A stretch of 64,000 nt of DNA from Arenimonas sp. SCN 70-307 (GTDB lineage: Bacteria; Pseudomonadota; Gammaproteobacteria; Xanthomonadales; Xanthomonadaceae): positions 1 through 64,000 of the forward strand of contig NZ_MEDO01000019.1 in assembly GCF_001724815.1 (NCBI RefSeq). The letters are read 5' to 3'. Positions 14,189 through 28,876 of this stretch are shown here, one piece after another (the first letter of the stretch is position 1; the number at the start of each line of letters is the position of its first letter). Under the pieces are notes generated by a model. It made no database searches and was not told where the DNA came from. It saw nothing but the letters and a program-made list of their open reading frames with translations. Made by a program: the position numbers and the translations under genes.

Positions 14189-14649
14189 GGACAGTGGTTG
14201 AGCGCCTGCAGCGGCAGCCTGCGGCCGGACAGGTAGTCCTCGGCCACCCGCCACACCAGCGGGCTGCGATGGCGGGCCGAGGCGGCAGCCAGTTCGGCCG
14301 GCGTCATCCACACGGCGCGCACGATGCCTTCGTCCAGCGGCCGGTCGGGGTGGTGGCGCAGCGGTTCGCCGGCGAAGGCCATGCGCAGGAAATGCCGGCC
14401 GTCGCGCGGCGACGTCCACTGGTAGGCGCCGATGAAGGCCGTGATCGCCACCTCCCAGCCGGTTTCCTCGAGCGTCTCGCGGAAGGCGGCGGCGGGCAGG
14501 GTCTCGTCGGGCTCGAGGTGGCCGGCGGGCTGGTTGATGACCAGTTCGCCCGCGACCGATTCCTCGACCACGAGCAGGCGCCCCTGGTGGGCGACGACGG
14601 TGGCGACGGTGACGTCGGGTTGCCAGAAGCGGCCGCTGCGATAGGTCAA
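14185..14649 (-). CDS. nudJ: NUDIX hydrolase, NudJ type
   Basis: Hydrolyses nucleoside and thiamine (hydroxymethylpyrimidine) pyrophosphates in E. coli. The NUDIX box is complete: [23 protein letters not shown], with the usual G...E..E......RE..EE.G pattern. The N-terminus should lie near [12 protein letters not shown], since NudJ begins MFKPHVTVA. No ATG is available. I chose TTG 14649 because it gives 154 residues, the NudJ length, with GGAG about ten bases upstream. GTG 14670 is an alternative. The end overlaps mnmA, as in the common nudJ-mnmA-hflD order. Confidence 0.88.
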   Translation of the reverse strand: MTYRSGRFWQPDVTVATVVAHQGRLLVVEESVAGELVINQPAGHLEPDETLPAAAFRETLEETGWEVAITAFIGAYQWTSPRDGRHFLRMAFAGEPLRHHPDRPLDEGIVRAVWMTPAELAAASARHRSPLVWRVAEDYLSGRRLPLQALNHCP

Positions 14650-14756
14650 AACAAGGATGCTCCGTTGCACGGGCCGGGCGGGGCGGCCGCGCCATTCTCG
14701 GCCGAAAGCCCGGAAAGTGTCCACGCGGCGGCGATGCCCGCCGGCGCGGCCGGACT

Positions 14757-14762
14757 TATACT
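14757..14762 (+). promoter_or_regulatory. Candidate -10 box (TATACT) just before clpS
   Basis: TATACT stands six bases before the clpS ATG, so a transcript starting at normal spacing would begin at or next to the start codon. I see no good -35 and no Shine-Dalgarno sequence for clpS. The placement suggests a leaderless mRNA, but this is inference. Confidence 0.35.
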
Positions 14763-14768
14763 GGCGCC

Positions 14769-15095
14769 ATGCCCCAGCACGAACAGCCCGAACACCAGCA
14801 CGACCAAGGCCTGGCCATCGAGGCGGCCCGCCCGGAAGTGGTGCGCCCGCCGCTCTACCAGGTGGTGCTTCTCAACGACGATTTCACGCCCATGGACTTC
14901 GTGGTCGAGGTCCTGCAGACCTTCTTCGCCATGAACCGCGAGCAGGCCACCCAGGTGATGCTCCACGTGCACACCCGCGGCAAGGGCGTTTGCGGCGTCT
15001 ACACGCGCGAGGTGGCTGAATCGAAAGTGACGCAGGTCAACGAGTTTTCCAGGCAGCACCAGCACCCCCTGTTGTGCACCATGGAAAAGGCCTAG
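14769..15095 (+). CDS. clpS: ClpS adaptor of the N-degron pathway
   Basis: Binds N-terminal Leu, Phe, Tyr and Trp residues and delivers such proteins to ClpAP. The 108 residues have the disordered His/Glu/Gln-rich N-terminal arm needed for ClpA engagement. The core is [20 protein letters not shown], containing the pocket Asn-Asp-Asp, followed by [33 protein letters not shown] with the second pocket His. clpA starts 38 bases downstream. Its functional partner aat lies about 2.7 kb away. Confidence 0.97.
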   Translation: MPQHEQPEHQHDQGLAIEAARPEVVRPPLYQVVLLNDDFTPMDFVVEVLQTFFAMNREQATQVMLHVHTRGKGVCGVYTREVAESKVTQVNEFSRQHQHPLLCTMEKA

Positions 15096-15133
15096 GCTGG
15101 CCCCATATCGGAGCAAACGTTCCGGAGCAGACC

Positions 15134-17410
<2,277 letters not shown>

Positions 17411-17423
17411 CCGCGGCCGGGCA

Positions 17424-17482
17424 AAGAAAGGGGGTCAGGTTCACTTACCGCGCAGCGGTAAGTGAACCTGACCCCCTTTCTT
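17424..17482. repeat. Perfect 27-bp inverted repeat between clpA and infA
   Basis: The arms 17424-17450 and 17456-17482 are perfect complements around a five-base loop. Each arm contains GGGGTCAGGTTCACTTACC or its complement. The right arm ends one base before the infA stop codon on the other strand. It can serve as a two-way terminator for convergent clpA and infA, since T-rich CTTTCTT follows the stem on either strand. The GGGGTCAGGTTCA core is like the palindromes moved by REP-associated tyrosine transposases; no such transposase gene is in the window. Confidence 0.85.
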
Positions 17483-17483
17483 G

Positions 17484-17702
17484 TTACTTCATGCGGTAGG
17501 TGATGCGACCCTTGGTCAGGTCGTAGGGCGTCATCTCGACCTTGACCTTGTCGCCGGTCAGGATGCGGATGTAGTTCTTGCGCATGCGGCCGGAAATGTG
17601 GGCCGTGATCACGTGGCCGTTCTCGAGCTTGACCCGGAACATGGTGTTCGGAAGGGTCTCGAGCACCGTGCCTTCGAATTCGATGGAATCGTCTTTGGAC
17701 AT
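17484..17702 (-). CDS. infA: Translation initiation factor IF-1
   Basis: A single OB-fold protein of 72 residues that occupies the 30S A site during initiation. The sequence has the IF-1 pattern: [20 protein letters not shown], then [19 protein letters not shown] and [21 protein letters not shown]. It begins at ATG 17702, about 80 bases after aat on the same strand. The clpS-clpA / infA-aat arrangement is shared with E. coli. Confidence 0.98.
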   Translation of the reverse strand: MSKDDSIEFEGTVLETLPNTMFRVKLENGHVITAHISGRMRKNYIRILTGDKVKVEMTPYDLTKGRITYRMK

Positions 17703-17782
17703 TCTTTGTGTCGCTGGGCGGGAAAACCGCGCTTGGAAGCCGCGCATTCTGCCATGCCCTTGCCCCGCTTGCAAAAATTTGG

Positions 17783-18526
17783 TTAAGCGGCGCTGACGCC
17801 GGCCAGCCGGGCTGCCGGCAGCGGGGCTTCCCGCCAGGGCCCGGGCCGCCCGGGCGCCGCCACCAGCCCGGCCCAGCGGGCCAGGAAGGCCGCGCGCGGC
17901 AGCTCGCGGGCGCCAAGACCGAGCAGGTGCGGATTGGCCACCTGGGCGTCGATCCAGGGCCAGCCCCAGGCCGCCAGCCAGTGCCCCAGCGCCGCCAGGG
18001 CCACCTTCGAGCCGCCGCTTTCGGCACTGAACATGCTTTCGGCGCTGAAGGCACGGCCGACCGCCACGCCGTACAGGCCGCCCACCAGCCTCGGCCCGTC
18101 GAAGACCTCGATGCTGTGCGCGTACCCAAGCTGGTGCAGGTGCCCGTAGGCGGCGCGCATCGCCGGCGTGATCCAGGTGCCGTCCTGGCCGGGGCGGGGC
18201 GCGCGGGCGCAGGCGGCGACCACGGCGTCGAAGCAGGTATCGGTGCGCACTTCCCAGCGGCTGCGCCGCAGCGTGCGCCGGAAGCGCGAGGACAGCCGTA
18301 TCGCGCCCGTGTCGAACACCGTGCGCGGATCCGGGCACCACCACAGCGGCGGCTGGCCTTCGGAATACCAGGGGAAGATGCCGCGCGAATACGCCGCCAC
18401 CAGCCGCGCCGGCGAGAGATCGCCGCCCCAGGCCAGCAGGCCGTTGGGCTCGTCCAGCGCCTGTTCCGCCGGCGGGAAGGCTTCGGGCCGGTCAGCGGGC
18501 AGGGCAGGGATCGGCAGGTAGCTCAC
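17783..18526 (-). CDS. aat: Leucyl/phenylalanyl-tRNA--protein transferase
   Basis: Adds Leu or Phe from aminoacyl-tRNA to proteins with N-terminal Arg or Lys, creating ClpS ligands. The 247 residues include [37 protein letters not shown], then [13 protein letters not shown] and the GNAT-like core [25 protein letters not shown]. The start overlaps the end of the upstream acyltransferase gene by 35 bases, so the two are probably cotranscribed. With clpS and clpA nearby it completes the bacterial N-degron route. Confidence 0.95.
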   Translation of the reverse strand: MSYLPIPALPADRPEAFPPAEQALDEPNGLLAWGGDLSPARLVAAYSRGIFPWYSEGQPPLWWCPDPRTVFDTGAIRLSSRFRRTLRRSRWEVRTDTCFDAVVAACARAPRPGQDGTWITPAMRAAYGHLHQLGYAHSIEVFDGPRLVGGLYGVAVGRAFSAESMFSAESGGSKVALAALGHWLAAWGWPWIDAQVANPHLLGLGARELPRAAFLARWAGLVAAPGRPGPWREAPLPAARLAGVSAA

Positions 18527-19634
18527 GGTAGGGATGATGCCCCAGCAGGCTGGCGCGGTGCCGGGCCACGGCCAAGCGCTCCTGCGCGCACCACTCGGCC
18601 AGCGCCGTCGCGAAGCGCGGTTCGGCCACGTGGTGGTGGCTGCGCGTGGCCACCGGCAGGAAGCCGCGGGCGATCTTGTGCACGCCCTGTGCGCCGGGCT
18701 CGAACACGGCCAGCTTCTCGCGCAGGCAGTACTCGATGCCCTGGTGGTAGCAGGTTTCGAAATGCAGGCCCGGCGCGTTTTCGCTGGCGCCCCAGTAGCG
18801 GCCGTAGAGCGTGTCGCTGCCGCGCAGGCACAGCGCGCCGGCCGCCACCTCGCCGGCGCGCTCGGCCAGCACCAGCACCAGCTGGCGCGGCATGGCCGTG
18901 GCCAGGTGCCGGAAGAACTCCAGAGACAGGGCGGGGTGGTTGCCGTAGTCGGCGAAGGTGCGGCAATAGAAGTAGTACATGGCCTCGAGGTCGGTGTCGC
19001 CCGCCTCGTCGCCGTGCACCACGCGGTAGCGGTAGCCCGCGCGCCGAACCTTTTCGCGCTCCTGGCGCAGGTTCTTGCGCTTCTTGGGCTGCAGGTCGGT
19101 CAGGAAGGCCTCGAAATCCGGCCAGCCGCGGTTGTGCCAGTGGAATTGCACGTCCTCGCGCGCCAGCCAGCCTTCGCCGAAGGCGGCGTCTTCGACGGCC
19201 GCATGGAAATTGACGTGCAACGACGACAGGCCGTCGCGGTCGGCCTGCCCGCGCATCGCCACCAGCAGCGCGGCGCGGTCGTTCTCGTCGCGGGCCAGCA
19301 GGCGCGGGCCGGTGACCGGCGTGTAGGGCACCGCCACCAGCCACTTGGGGAAGTAGTCCAACCCGGCCCGCGCGTAGGCATTGGCCCAGGCGTGGTCGAA
19401 GACGAACTCGCCGTGCGAATTGGCCTTCAGGTAGGCCGGCGCCGCCGCCACCAGCTCGCCGTCGCGCCAGAGCGTGGCGTGCCGCGGCGTCCAGCCCCAG
19501 GCCGGGCGCAGGCAGCCGTGGCGCTCGAGGCCGGCGAGGAAGGCGTGGGCCAGGAAGGGGTTGGCGCCGTCGTGCAACCCGTCCCAGGCCGTGGCCGGGA
19601 TCTCGTCGAGGCGCTCGTGCAGCTTCAGTCGCAT
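18492..19634 (-). CDS. GNAT/FemAB-like acyltransferase family protein (COG3146 type)
   Basis: A product of 380 residues. It resembles the proteobacterial family annotated as GNAT or 'peptidogalycan biosynthesis' proteins (DUF482), with paired GNAT folds as in FemAB enzymes. Recognisable parts are NPFLAHAFLAGLERHGC near the N-terminus, FLTDLQPKKRKNLRQEREKVRRAG in the middle, and GSDTLYGRYWGASENAPGLHFETCYHQGIEY. Its substrate is unknown. No signal peptide or membrane span is visible, so it is probably cytoplasmic. It precedes aat with an overlap and follows trxB by 24 bases on the same strand. A TGTAGGAGCG repeat seed lies at 19643-19652 just before its start. Confidence 0.82.
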   Translation of the reverse strand: MRLKLHERLDEIPATAWDGLHDGANPFLAHAFLAGLERHGCLRPAWGWTPRHATLWRDGELVAAAPAYLKANSHGEFVFDHAWANAYARAGLDYFPKWLVAVPYTPVTGPRLLARDENDRAALLVAMRGQADRDGLSSLHVNFHAAVEDAAFGEGWLAREDVQFHWHNRGWPDFEAFLTDLQPKKRKNLRQEREKVRRAGYRYRVVHGDEAGDTDLEAMYYFYCRTFADYGNHPALSLEFFRHLATAMPRQLVLVLAERAGEVAAGALCLRGSDTLYGRYWGASENAPGLHFETCYHQGIEYCLREKLAVFEPGAQGVHKIARGFLPVATRSHHHVAEPRFATALAEWCAQERLAVARHRASLLGHHPYRELPADPCPAR

Positions 19635-19658
19635 GGCGCCATTGTAGGAGCGCCGGGT

Positions 19659-20678
<1,020 letters not shown>

Positions 20679-20796
20679 TCAAGGCGAATGGCTGGTCCGC
20701 GCTGTTGCGCGACCGTGCCGGGGGGCAGTGGGCGCGGGGGCGCGAACTGCTGTATAAACAGCCGTCTATCACGTTTAGCTGAGGCAATTTCTCTCG

Positions 20797-23118
20797 GTGG
20801 CGCGCTCTCCCGATCGAACCAGCAAAACCGGCACCGACCGCCGCCAGAAACTCTGGCGCGAACTCGCGCTCGTCGCGATCTCGCCGCTGCTGCTCTATCT
20901 GCTGGCCAGCCTGCTCAGCTACCACACCGACGACCCGGGCCTGTCGCGCAGCGGCTCGGTCGCCGGGCCGCTGCACAACATCGGTGGCTACGTCGGCGCC
21001 TACCTCGCCGACATGGCCTTTTCGCTGTTCGGCTACATCTCCTACACGCTGCCGGTGGTGCTGGGCGGCGTGGCCTGGATCGCCCTTTTCGGCCTCGACT
21101 CCGACGGCGACGGCCGGGTGGACTTCGGCCCGGCCCTGCGCCTGGTCGGCATCGTCGGTTTCCTGGTGACCGGCTGCGGCCTGGCCCACGTGCTCGGCGG
21201 CGCCGCGCCCGACCTGCCGGCGGGTTCGGGCGGCATCCTCGGCGGCCTGGTCGGCGATTCGATGCGCAGCGTGTTCGGCGTGATGGGCGGCAACCTGTTC
21301 CTGCTGGCCGTGCTGCTGATGTCGGTCACCCTGGCCACTGGCCTGAGCTGGTTCGCGCTGATGGACTGGATCGGCGGCCAGGTGCTGGCGCTCGCGCGGC
21401 GCCTGGGCACCGGCACCCGCCAGGCGGCCGAGTGGCAGCGCGCCCGCGCCATGCGCGAGGAGCGCGAGGTGGTGCGCAAGGTCGAGACGGTCAAGCGCGC
21501 CAAGCGCGAGCCGGTGTACATCGAGCCGCCGCCGAAACCCGTGATCGAGAAGTCCGAGCGCGCCCAGCGCGAGCAGCAGATCCCGCTGTTCAACGCCGCC
21601 GGCGGCGACGGCCTGCCGCCGCTGTCGCTGCTCGACGACCCCAAGGAGCAGCCCAAGGGCTATTCCGAGGAGACGCTGGAAACCCTTTCGCGCCAGATCG
21701 AATTCAAGCTCAAGGACTTCCGTGTCGAGGTGCAGGTGGTCGGCGCCTACCCGGGCCCGGTGATCACCCGCTTCGAGATGGAACCGGCGCCGGGCGTGAA
21801 GGGCAGCCAGATCAGCTCGCTCGACAAGGACATCGCCCGCGGCCTGAGCGTGAAGTCGGTGCGCGTGGTGGACGTGATCCCGGGCAAGTCCGTGGTCGGC
21901 CTGGAAATCCCCAACGCCCACCGCGAGACGATCTACCTCAGCGAAATCCTGCGCTCGAAGGAATACGACAAGGTCACCTCGCCCCTGGCCATGGCCCTGG
22001 GCAAGGACATCGCCGGCCGCCCGGTGGTGGTCGACCTGGCGCGCATGCCGCACCTGCTGGTGGCGGGCACCACCGGTTCGGGCAAGTCGGTGGGCGTCAA
22101 CGCCATGGTCCTGAGCCTGCTCTACAAGAGCAGCGCCAAGGACGTGCGCATGCTGATGATCGACCCGAAGATGCTCGAGCTCTCGGTCTACCAGAACATC
22201 CCGCACCTGCTCGCGCCCGTGGTCACCGACATGAAGGAGGCCGCCAACGGCCTGCGCTGGTGCGTGGCCGAGATGGAGCGGCGCTACAAGCTGATGAGCG
22301 CGGTCGGCGTGCGCAACCTGGCCGGCTTCAACCGCAAGGTCAAGGACGCCCAGGACGCCGGCCAGCCGCTGGTCGACCCGCTGTTCCGCCCCAACCCGGA
22401 ACTGGGCGAGGTGCCGCGCCCGCTCGAGCCGCTGCCCTACATCGTCGTGTTCATCGACGAATTCGCCGACATGATGATGATCGTCGGCAAGAAGGTCGAG
22501 GAGCTCATCGCCCGCCTGGCGCAGAAGGCCCGCGCCGCCGGCATCCACCTGATCCTGGCCACCCAGCGCCCGTCGGTGGACGTGATCACCGGCCTGATCA
22601 AGGCCAACATCCCGACCCGCATCGCCTTCCAGGTGAGCTCGAAGATCGACTCGCGCACGATTCTCGACCAGTCGGGTGCCGAGACGCTGCTGGGCAACGG
22701 CGACATGCTCTACCTGCCGCCGGGCACGGCCATGCCCGAGCGCGTGCACGGCGCCTTCGTCAGCGACGACGAGGTGCACCGCGTGGTGGCCTTCCTGCGC
22801 CAGAACAGCAGCGGCCCGGACTACATCGAGGGCGTGCTCGAGGACGTGCAGTCCATGGGCGACGGCGTGGTGATCGGCCCCACCGGCCTGCCCGAATCGG
22901 GCGGCGGCGCCGGCGACGAGTCCGACCCGCTCTACGACGAGGCGGTGAAGGTGGTCACCGAGACCCGCCGCGCGTCCATCTCGGGCGTGCAGCGGCGCCT
23001 GAAGATCGGCTACAACCGCGCCGCCCGCCTGATCGAGGCGATGGAGGCCGCGGGCATCGTCTCGCCGCCCGAGCACAACGGCGACCGCAAGGTCATCGCG
23101 CCGCCGCCACCGCGCTGA
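20797..23118 (+). CDS. ftsK: DNA translocase FtsK
   Basis: A septal DNA pump that clears and aligns chromosomes for XerCD recombination at division. The 773 residues have four hydrophobic segments in the first 180, followed by a short linker (about 200-260), much shorter than in E. coli. The motor has Walker [14 protein letters not shown] near residue 425 and Walker [14 protein letters not shown] near 550. The C-terminal gamma winged helix ([22 protein letters not shown]) reads KOPS. It starts at GTG 20797, with a weak ribosome site. lolA and rarA follow in the same direction, an order (ftsK-lolA-rarA-serS) common in gammaproteobacteria. Confidence 0.96.
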   Translation: MARSPDRTSKTGTDRRQKLWRELALVAISPLLLYLLASLLSYHTDDPGLSRSGSVAGPLHNIGGYVGAYLADMAFSLFGYISYTLPVVLGGVAWIALFGLDSDGDGRVDFGPALRLVGIVGFLVTGCGLAHVLGGAAPDLPAGSGGILGGLVGDSMRSVFGVMGGNLFLLAVLLMSVTLATGLSWFALMDWIGGQVLALARRLGTGTRQAAEWQRARAMREEREVVRKVETVKRAKREPVYIEPPPKPVIEKSERAQREQQIPLFNAAGGDGLPPLSLLDDPKEQPKGYSEETLETLSRQIEFKLKDFRVEVQVVGAYPGPVITRFEMEPAPGVKGSQISSLDKDIARGLSVKSVRVVDVIPGKSVVGLEIPNAHRETIYLSEILRSKEYDKVTSPLAMALGKDIAGRPVVVDLARMPHLLVAGTTGSGKSVGVNAMVLSLLYKSSAKDVRMLMIDPKMLELSVYQNIPHLLAPVVTDMKEAANGLRWCVAEMERRYKLMSAVGVRNLAGFNRKVKDAQDAGQPLVDPLFRPNPELGEVPRPLEPLPYIVVFIDEFADMMMIVGKKVEELIARLAQKARAAGIHLILATQRPSVDVITGLIKANIPTRIAFQVSSKIDSRTILDQSGAETLLGNGDMLYLPPGTAMPERVHGAFVSDDEVHRVVAFLRQNSSGPDYIEGVLEDVQSMGDGVVIGPTGLPESGGGAGDESDPLYDEAVKVVTETRRASISGVQRRLKIGYNRAARLIEAMEAAGIVSPPEHNGDRKVIAPPPPR

Positions 23119-23207
23119 GCGGTCGCTAAACCGGGCGCCGGCGCGCCGTTCTTTGTTCAGCCGCGCCGCGCCACACTCGCCTGCAACCACGCCACGGATC
23201 CAGACCC

Positions 23208-23855
23208 ATGCGCCTTCTCGCCCTGCTCGTGCTCGCCCTTGCCGCCCCGCTGGCCCAGGCCGGCGCGCGCGCCCAGCTCGACGCCTTCAGCCAGGGCGTG
23301 CAGGGCCTGTCGACCACTTTCGAGCAGCGCGTCTACGACCCGGACAAGCGCATGGTCGAAATGGCCACTGGCACGGTCAAGCTCAACAAGCCGCGGCAGT
23401 TCCGCTGGGAAGTGCTGCAGCCGTACCCGCAGCTGATCGTCGCCGACGGCGACCATGTCTGGATCCACGACCCCGACCTCGAGCAGGTGACGGTGCGCAA
23501 GCAGTCGCTGGAGGAGCAGGGCAGCCCGCTGTCGGTGCTCATCGACCCGACCGAGCTCGAGCGCCAGTTCAAGGTGGCCGAGGGCGCCAGCGCCAATGGC
23601 CTGTCCTGGCTCGAGCTGTCGCCGCGCCAGGCCGAGGACGCGCCCTTCGAGCGCGCCCGCCTGGGCTTCGACGGCAAGGGCCTGGCGGTGATGGAGATGT
23701 TCGACGGCCTGGGCCAGCGCACCGAGGTGCGCTTCGGCGCCTGGCAGCGCAACCCGCCCTTCGCCGCCGGTACCTTCGCCTTCGTGCCGCCGAAGGGCAC
23801 CGAGGTGGTCGGCGAGCAGATCCGCGCCGCCGAGGTCATCCCGCTGGGCGAGTGA
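23208..23855 (+). CDS. lolA: Outer-membrane lipoprotein carrier LolA
   Basis: A periplasmic shuttle that takes lipoproteins from LolCDE to LolB. The 215 residues start with a Sec signal (MRLLALLVLALAAPLAQAGA, cleavage after QAG or AQA). The mature part is an open beta barrel with the usual segments: FEQRVYDPDKRMVEMATGTV, KPRQFRWEVLQPYPQLIVADG and DHVWIHDPDLEQVTVR. It lies between ftsK and rarA on one strand. Confidence 0.94.
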   Translation: MRLLALLVLALAAPLAQAGARAQLDAFSQGVQGLSTTFEQRVYDPDKRMVEMATGTVKLNKPRQFRWEVLQPYPQLIVADGDHVWIHDPDLEQVTVRKQSLEEQGSPLSVLIDPTELERQFKVAEGASANGLSWLELSPRQAEDAPFERARLGFDGKGLAVMEMFDGLGQRTEVRFGAWQRNPPFAAGTFAFVPPKGTEVVGEQIRAAEVIPLGE

Positions 23856-23874
23856 GCGGCGCTAAACTGGCGGC

Positions 23875-25221
23875 GTGACGCGCAAAGCCCCCGCCAGCGA
23901 CTCCCTGTTCCAGGCCCCAGAGGCCCTCAAGCCGCTGGCCGAGCGCATGCGCCCGGCCTCGCTGGATGAAATGGTGGGCCAGCGCCGCCTGCTGGCGCCG
24001 GGCTCGGCGCTGCGCCGGGCGGTCGAGTCGGGCCGCGTGCATTCGATGATCCTCTGGGGCCCGCCGGGCTGCGGCAAGACGACGCTGGCCCTGCTGCTGG
24101 CGCGCTATGCCGAGGCCGAATTCGTCGCCATCTCCGCCGTGCTCTCCGGCCTGCCGCAGGTGCGCGAGGTGCTGGCGGCGGCCGAGGCGCGCTTCGGCCA
24201 GGGGCAGCGCACGGTGCTGTTCGTGGACGAGGTGCACCGCTTCAACAAGGCCCAGCAGGACGCCTTCCTGCCGCACATCGAGCGCGGCAGCATCCTGTTC
24301 GTCGGCGCCACCACCGAGAACCCCAGCTTCGAACTCAACTCGGCGCTGCTCTCGCGCTGCCGCGTGCACGTGCTCGAGGCCGTGTCGGCCGAGGACATCG
24401 TGCAGGCGCTGCAGCGCGCGCTTGGGGACGAGGGCCGGGGCCTGGGCGGGCAGGGCATCCGCGTCGACGAGGCGCGCCTGCGCGAGATCGCCGGCGCCGC
24501 CGACGGCGACGTGCGCCGCGCGCTGACCCTGCTCGAGATCGCCGCCGAGCTGGCCGCGGACGAGGGCGGGGAGATCACCGAGGCGACGCTGGTGCAGGTG
24601 CTGGCCGACCGCACGCGCCGCTTCGACAAGGGCGGCGAGCAGTTCTACGACCAGATCTCGGCCCTGCACAAGTCCGTGCGCAGCTCCAACCCCGACGCCG
24701 CGCTGTACTGGTTCGTGCGCATGCTCGACGGCGGCTGCGACCCGGGTTACCTGGCGCGGCGCATCACCCGCATGGCGGTGGAGGACATCGGCCTGGCCGA
24801 CCCGCGCGCGCTGCAGATGGCCCTCGAAGCGTGGGACGCCTACGAGCGCCTGGGCAGCCCCGAGGGCGACCTGGCGCTGGCGCAGGTGGTGCTTTATCTC
24901 GCCAGCACCGCCAAGTCCAACGCCGGCTACGTGGCCTTCAAGGCCGCCCAGGCCGACGTGCGCGAGACCGGCACGCAGGACGTGCCCCTGCACCTGCGCA
25001 ATGCCCCGACCAAATTGATGAAGCAGCTCGGTTACGGCAGCGGCTACCAGTACGACCACGACGCGCCCGAAGGCATCGCCCTCGACCAGACCGCGTTTCC
25101 CGACGCGATGGGCGAGCGCGAGTACTACCACCCGGTCGAGCGCGGCCTCGAGATCAAGCTCAGGGAAAAACTCGACCGCCTGCGCGCCGCGCGGGCGGCC
25201 GCACGTGGAGGCAAGGCATGA
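23875..25221 (+). CDS. rarA: Replication-associated recombination protein A (AAA+ ATPase)
   Basis: An AAA+ protein (MgsA/RarA/WRNIP1 family) that acts at stalled replication forks. The 448 residues have Walker A GPPGCGKTTLA near 60, Walker B LFVDEVHRFNKAQQD near 118, sensor 1 ATTENPSFELN and a C-terminal tetramerisation domain (SGYQYDHDAPEGI). It starts at GTG 23875, with no clear ribosome site. A TAAACT box ends six bases before the GTG, so the message may be leaderless. The stop overlaps the crcB start (ATGA). Confidence 0.95.
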   Translation: MTRKAPASDSLFQAPEALKPLAERMRPASLDEMVGQRRLLAPGSALRRAVESGRVHSMILWGPPGCGKTTLALLLARYAEAEFVAISAVLSGLPQVREVLAAAEARFGQGQRTVLFVDEVHRFNKAQQDAFLPHIERGSILFVGATTENPSFELNSALLSRCRVHVLEAVSAEDIVQALQRALGDEGRGLGGQGIRVDEARLREIAGAADGDVRRALTLLEIAAELAADEGGEITEATLVQVLADRTRRFDKGGEQFYDQISALHKSVRSSNPDAALYWFVRMLDGGCDPGYLARRITRMAVEDIGLADPRALQMALEAWDAYERLGSPEGDLALAQVVLYLASTAKSNAGYVAFKAAQADVRETGTQDVPLHLRNAPTKLMKQLGYGSGYQYDHDAPEGIALDQTAFPDAMGEREYYHPVERGLEIKLREKLDRLRAARAAARGGKA

Positions 25222-25607
25222 ACTGGCCGCTGCTGGGCATGGTGATGGCAGGCGGCGCGCTCGGCGCCGGCGCGCGCCACCTGATGGGCGCCTGGCTGCT
25301 GCGCCAGCTCGGCACTGGCCTGCCTTGGGGCACGCTCGCGGTGAACCTGCTGGGCAGTTTCCTGGCCGGCTTCATCGTGGTGTGGCTGCAGGAGCGCGGC
25401 GAGGGCGCGATGCTGCTGCGCGGTTTCCTGGTGGTGGGCCTGCTCGGTGGCTTCACCACCTATTCGGCGCTGATGCTTGAGTGCCTGCTGTATGCCCGCG
25501 AGGGACGATCCGGGCAGGTGATGGCCTACCTGGCGCTGACGCTGGTGGCCGGGCTGGCGCTGGTCTGGGCCGGTGCGCGGCTGGCGCAGTGGCTGCGGCC
25601 GGTCTGA
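25218..25607 (+). CDS. crcB: Fluoride exporter CrcB/Fluc
   Basis: A small dual-topology fluoride channel that lowers cytoplasmic fluoride. The 129 residues contain four membrane segments. Family motifs are GALGAGARHLMG, the pore Asn in GTLAVNLLGSFLAGF, and GGFTTYSALMLE with the phenyl-box region. It starts ATG 25218 inside the rarA stop, so translation is coupled. No fluoride riboswitch is visible upstream, as expected for a downstream gene in an operon. Confidence 0.93.
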   Translation: MNWPLLGMVMAGGALGAGARHLMGAWLLRQLGTGLPWGTLAVNLLGSFLAGFIVVWLQERGEGAMLLRGFLVVGLLGGFTTYSALMLECLLYAREGRSGQVMAYLALTLVAGLALVWAGARLAQWLRPV

Positions 25608-25614
25608 GCGTCGC

Positions 25615-26352
25615 TCAGAAGCGTTCCAGCACCGGCAGGTAGCGCCACTGCCCGGCGGGCATCTTCGACAGCGCGATGCGCCCCAGGCGCAGCCGCCGCA
25701 TCGCGGTGGCGCGCAGGCCCACTTCGGCGCACAGGTGCTCGAGCAGGCCCGGCCGCACGCCCTTGATGGCGAAGCGCAGGCGCTGCTCGCTCTGCCAGCT
25801 CACCTTGAACGGCGCCACCGGCCAGCCGTTGAAGCTCGTGCCGCCGACGAGGCGGTTCCAGCCGTAGGGCGCCAGTTCGCCCTCGACGTCGACCAGCCAT
25901 TCCTGCTCGAGCTTGTTGCCGTCCTCGGCCAGCTTGCGCAGCACGCGGCCGTCCTGGCTGTAGACCACCAGGCCGCTGGCCGCGGGCTCGATGGCCATGG
26001 CCGGCGACAGGCGCTGGAAATGCCGGCGCAGCAGGCGCCAGCCGGAGGCGTCCTCGGGCCAGCGGTGTTCGGGCGCCAGCAGGGCCAGCGCGGCCTCCGG
26101 CCCGGCGTCCATGTCGAAGCCGGCCGGCTTGTGCAGCAGCAGCGTGGCCGGCTCGGCCGGCTCCGGGCGGGCGCCCGGCAGCAAGGCCACGACCTCATCG
26201 CCCACGGGGTGCTGGGGCGCCTCGACCACGACGCCGTCCACCGTGACCCAGCCGCCCTGCACGTACAGCTCGGCCTCGCTGCGCGAGCAGCCGGTCAGCT
26301 CGACCACGCGGCGGGCGAGGCGGACCGGCTCGGTCATGACTTGCGGGCGCAT
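25615..26352 (-). CDS. RsuA/RluF-family pseudouridine synthase homologue, altered active site
   Basis: A product of 245 residues with an N-terminal S4 RNA-binding domain (RLARRVVELTGCSRSEAELYVQGGWVTVDG, about 10-60). A pseudouridine synthase domain of the small-subunit/RluF type follows (HKPAGFDMDAG, LEQEWLVDVEGEL, GLRATAMRRLRLGRIAL). The catalytic motif usually read as RLD-xx-(T/S)SGL is AIEPAASGL here, with E122 in place of the invariant Asp. It may be inactive, or an RNA-binding protein derived from the enzyme. I chose ATG 26352, with GGAG seven bases upstream. It converges on crcB and is divergent from serS. Confidence 0.85.
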   Translation of the reverse strand: MRPQVMTEPVRLARRVVELTGCSRSEAELYVQGGWVTVDGVVVEAPQHPVGDEVVALLPGARPEPAEPATLLLHKPAGFDMDAGPEAALALLAPEHRWPEDASGWRLLRRHFQRLSPAMAIEPAASGLVVYSQDGRVLRKLAEDGNKLEQEWLVDVEGELAPYGWNRLVGGTSFNGWPVAPFKVSWQSEQRLRFAIKGVRPGLLEHLCAEVGLRATAMRRLRLGRIALSKMPAGQWRYLPVLERF

Positions 26353-26469
26353 GGTCGTCTCCGTCCGGTGGCCGCACAGGATGCGCGCCCAGCCCCGGAA
26401 GCATGCGCCGACGGGCCCGGATTAGCCATGTTTTTCGTTGCGGACGCCGCCGTGAGGGCGCGATAATGA

Positions 26470-28748
<2,279 letters not shown>

Positions 28749-28770
28749 GCGCGGCGCCATGCGAAAGCGG

Positions 28771-28860
28771 GGAAGAGTGGCCGAGCGGTTTAAGGCACCG
28801 GTCTTGAAAACCGGCGAAGGGTCAAACCTTCCGTGGGTTCGAATCCCACCTCTTCCGCCA
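28771..28860 (+). tRNA. tRNA-Ser(UGA)
   Basis: A 90-base class II tRNA including an encoded CCA. The acceptor strands GGAAGAG and CTCTTCC pair around discriminator G. The anticodon loop CTTGAAA gives anticodon TGA, which reads UCA and UCG-type codons. The long variable arm (CGAAGGGTCAAACCTTCCG) is typical of tRNA-Ser. The T loop is GTTCGAATC. It stands between a LysR gene and a TauE-like gene. Confidence 0.97.
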
Positions 28861-28876
28861 ACCGCGGAGGGCTGAC

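Noticed and set aside
20750-20765. CTGTATAAACAG palindrome upstream of ftsK as a LexA site
   Set aside because: The two half-sites are six bases apart (CTG-N6-CAG), while the enterobacterial LexA box needs CTG-N10-CAG and the Xanthomonas box has a different sequence.
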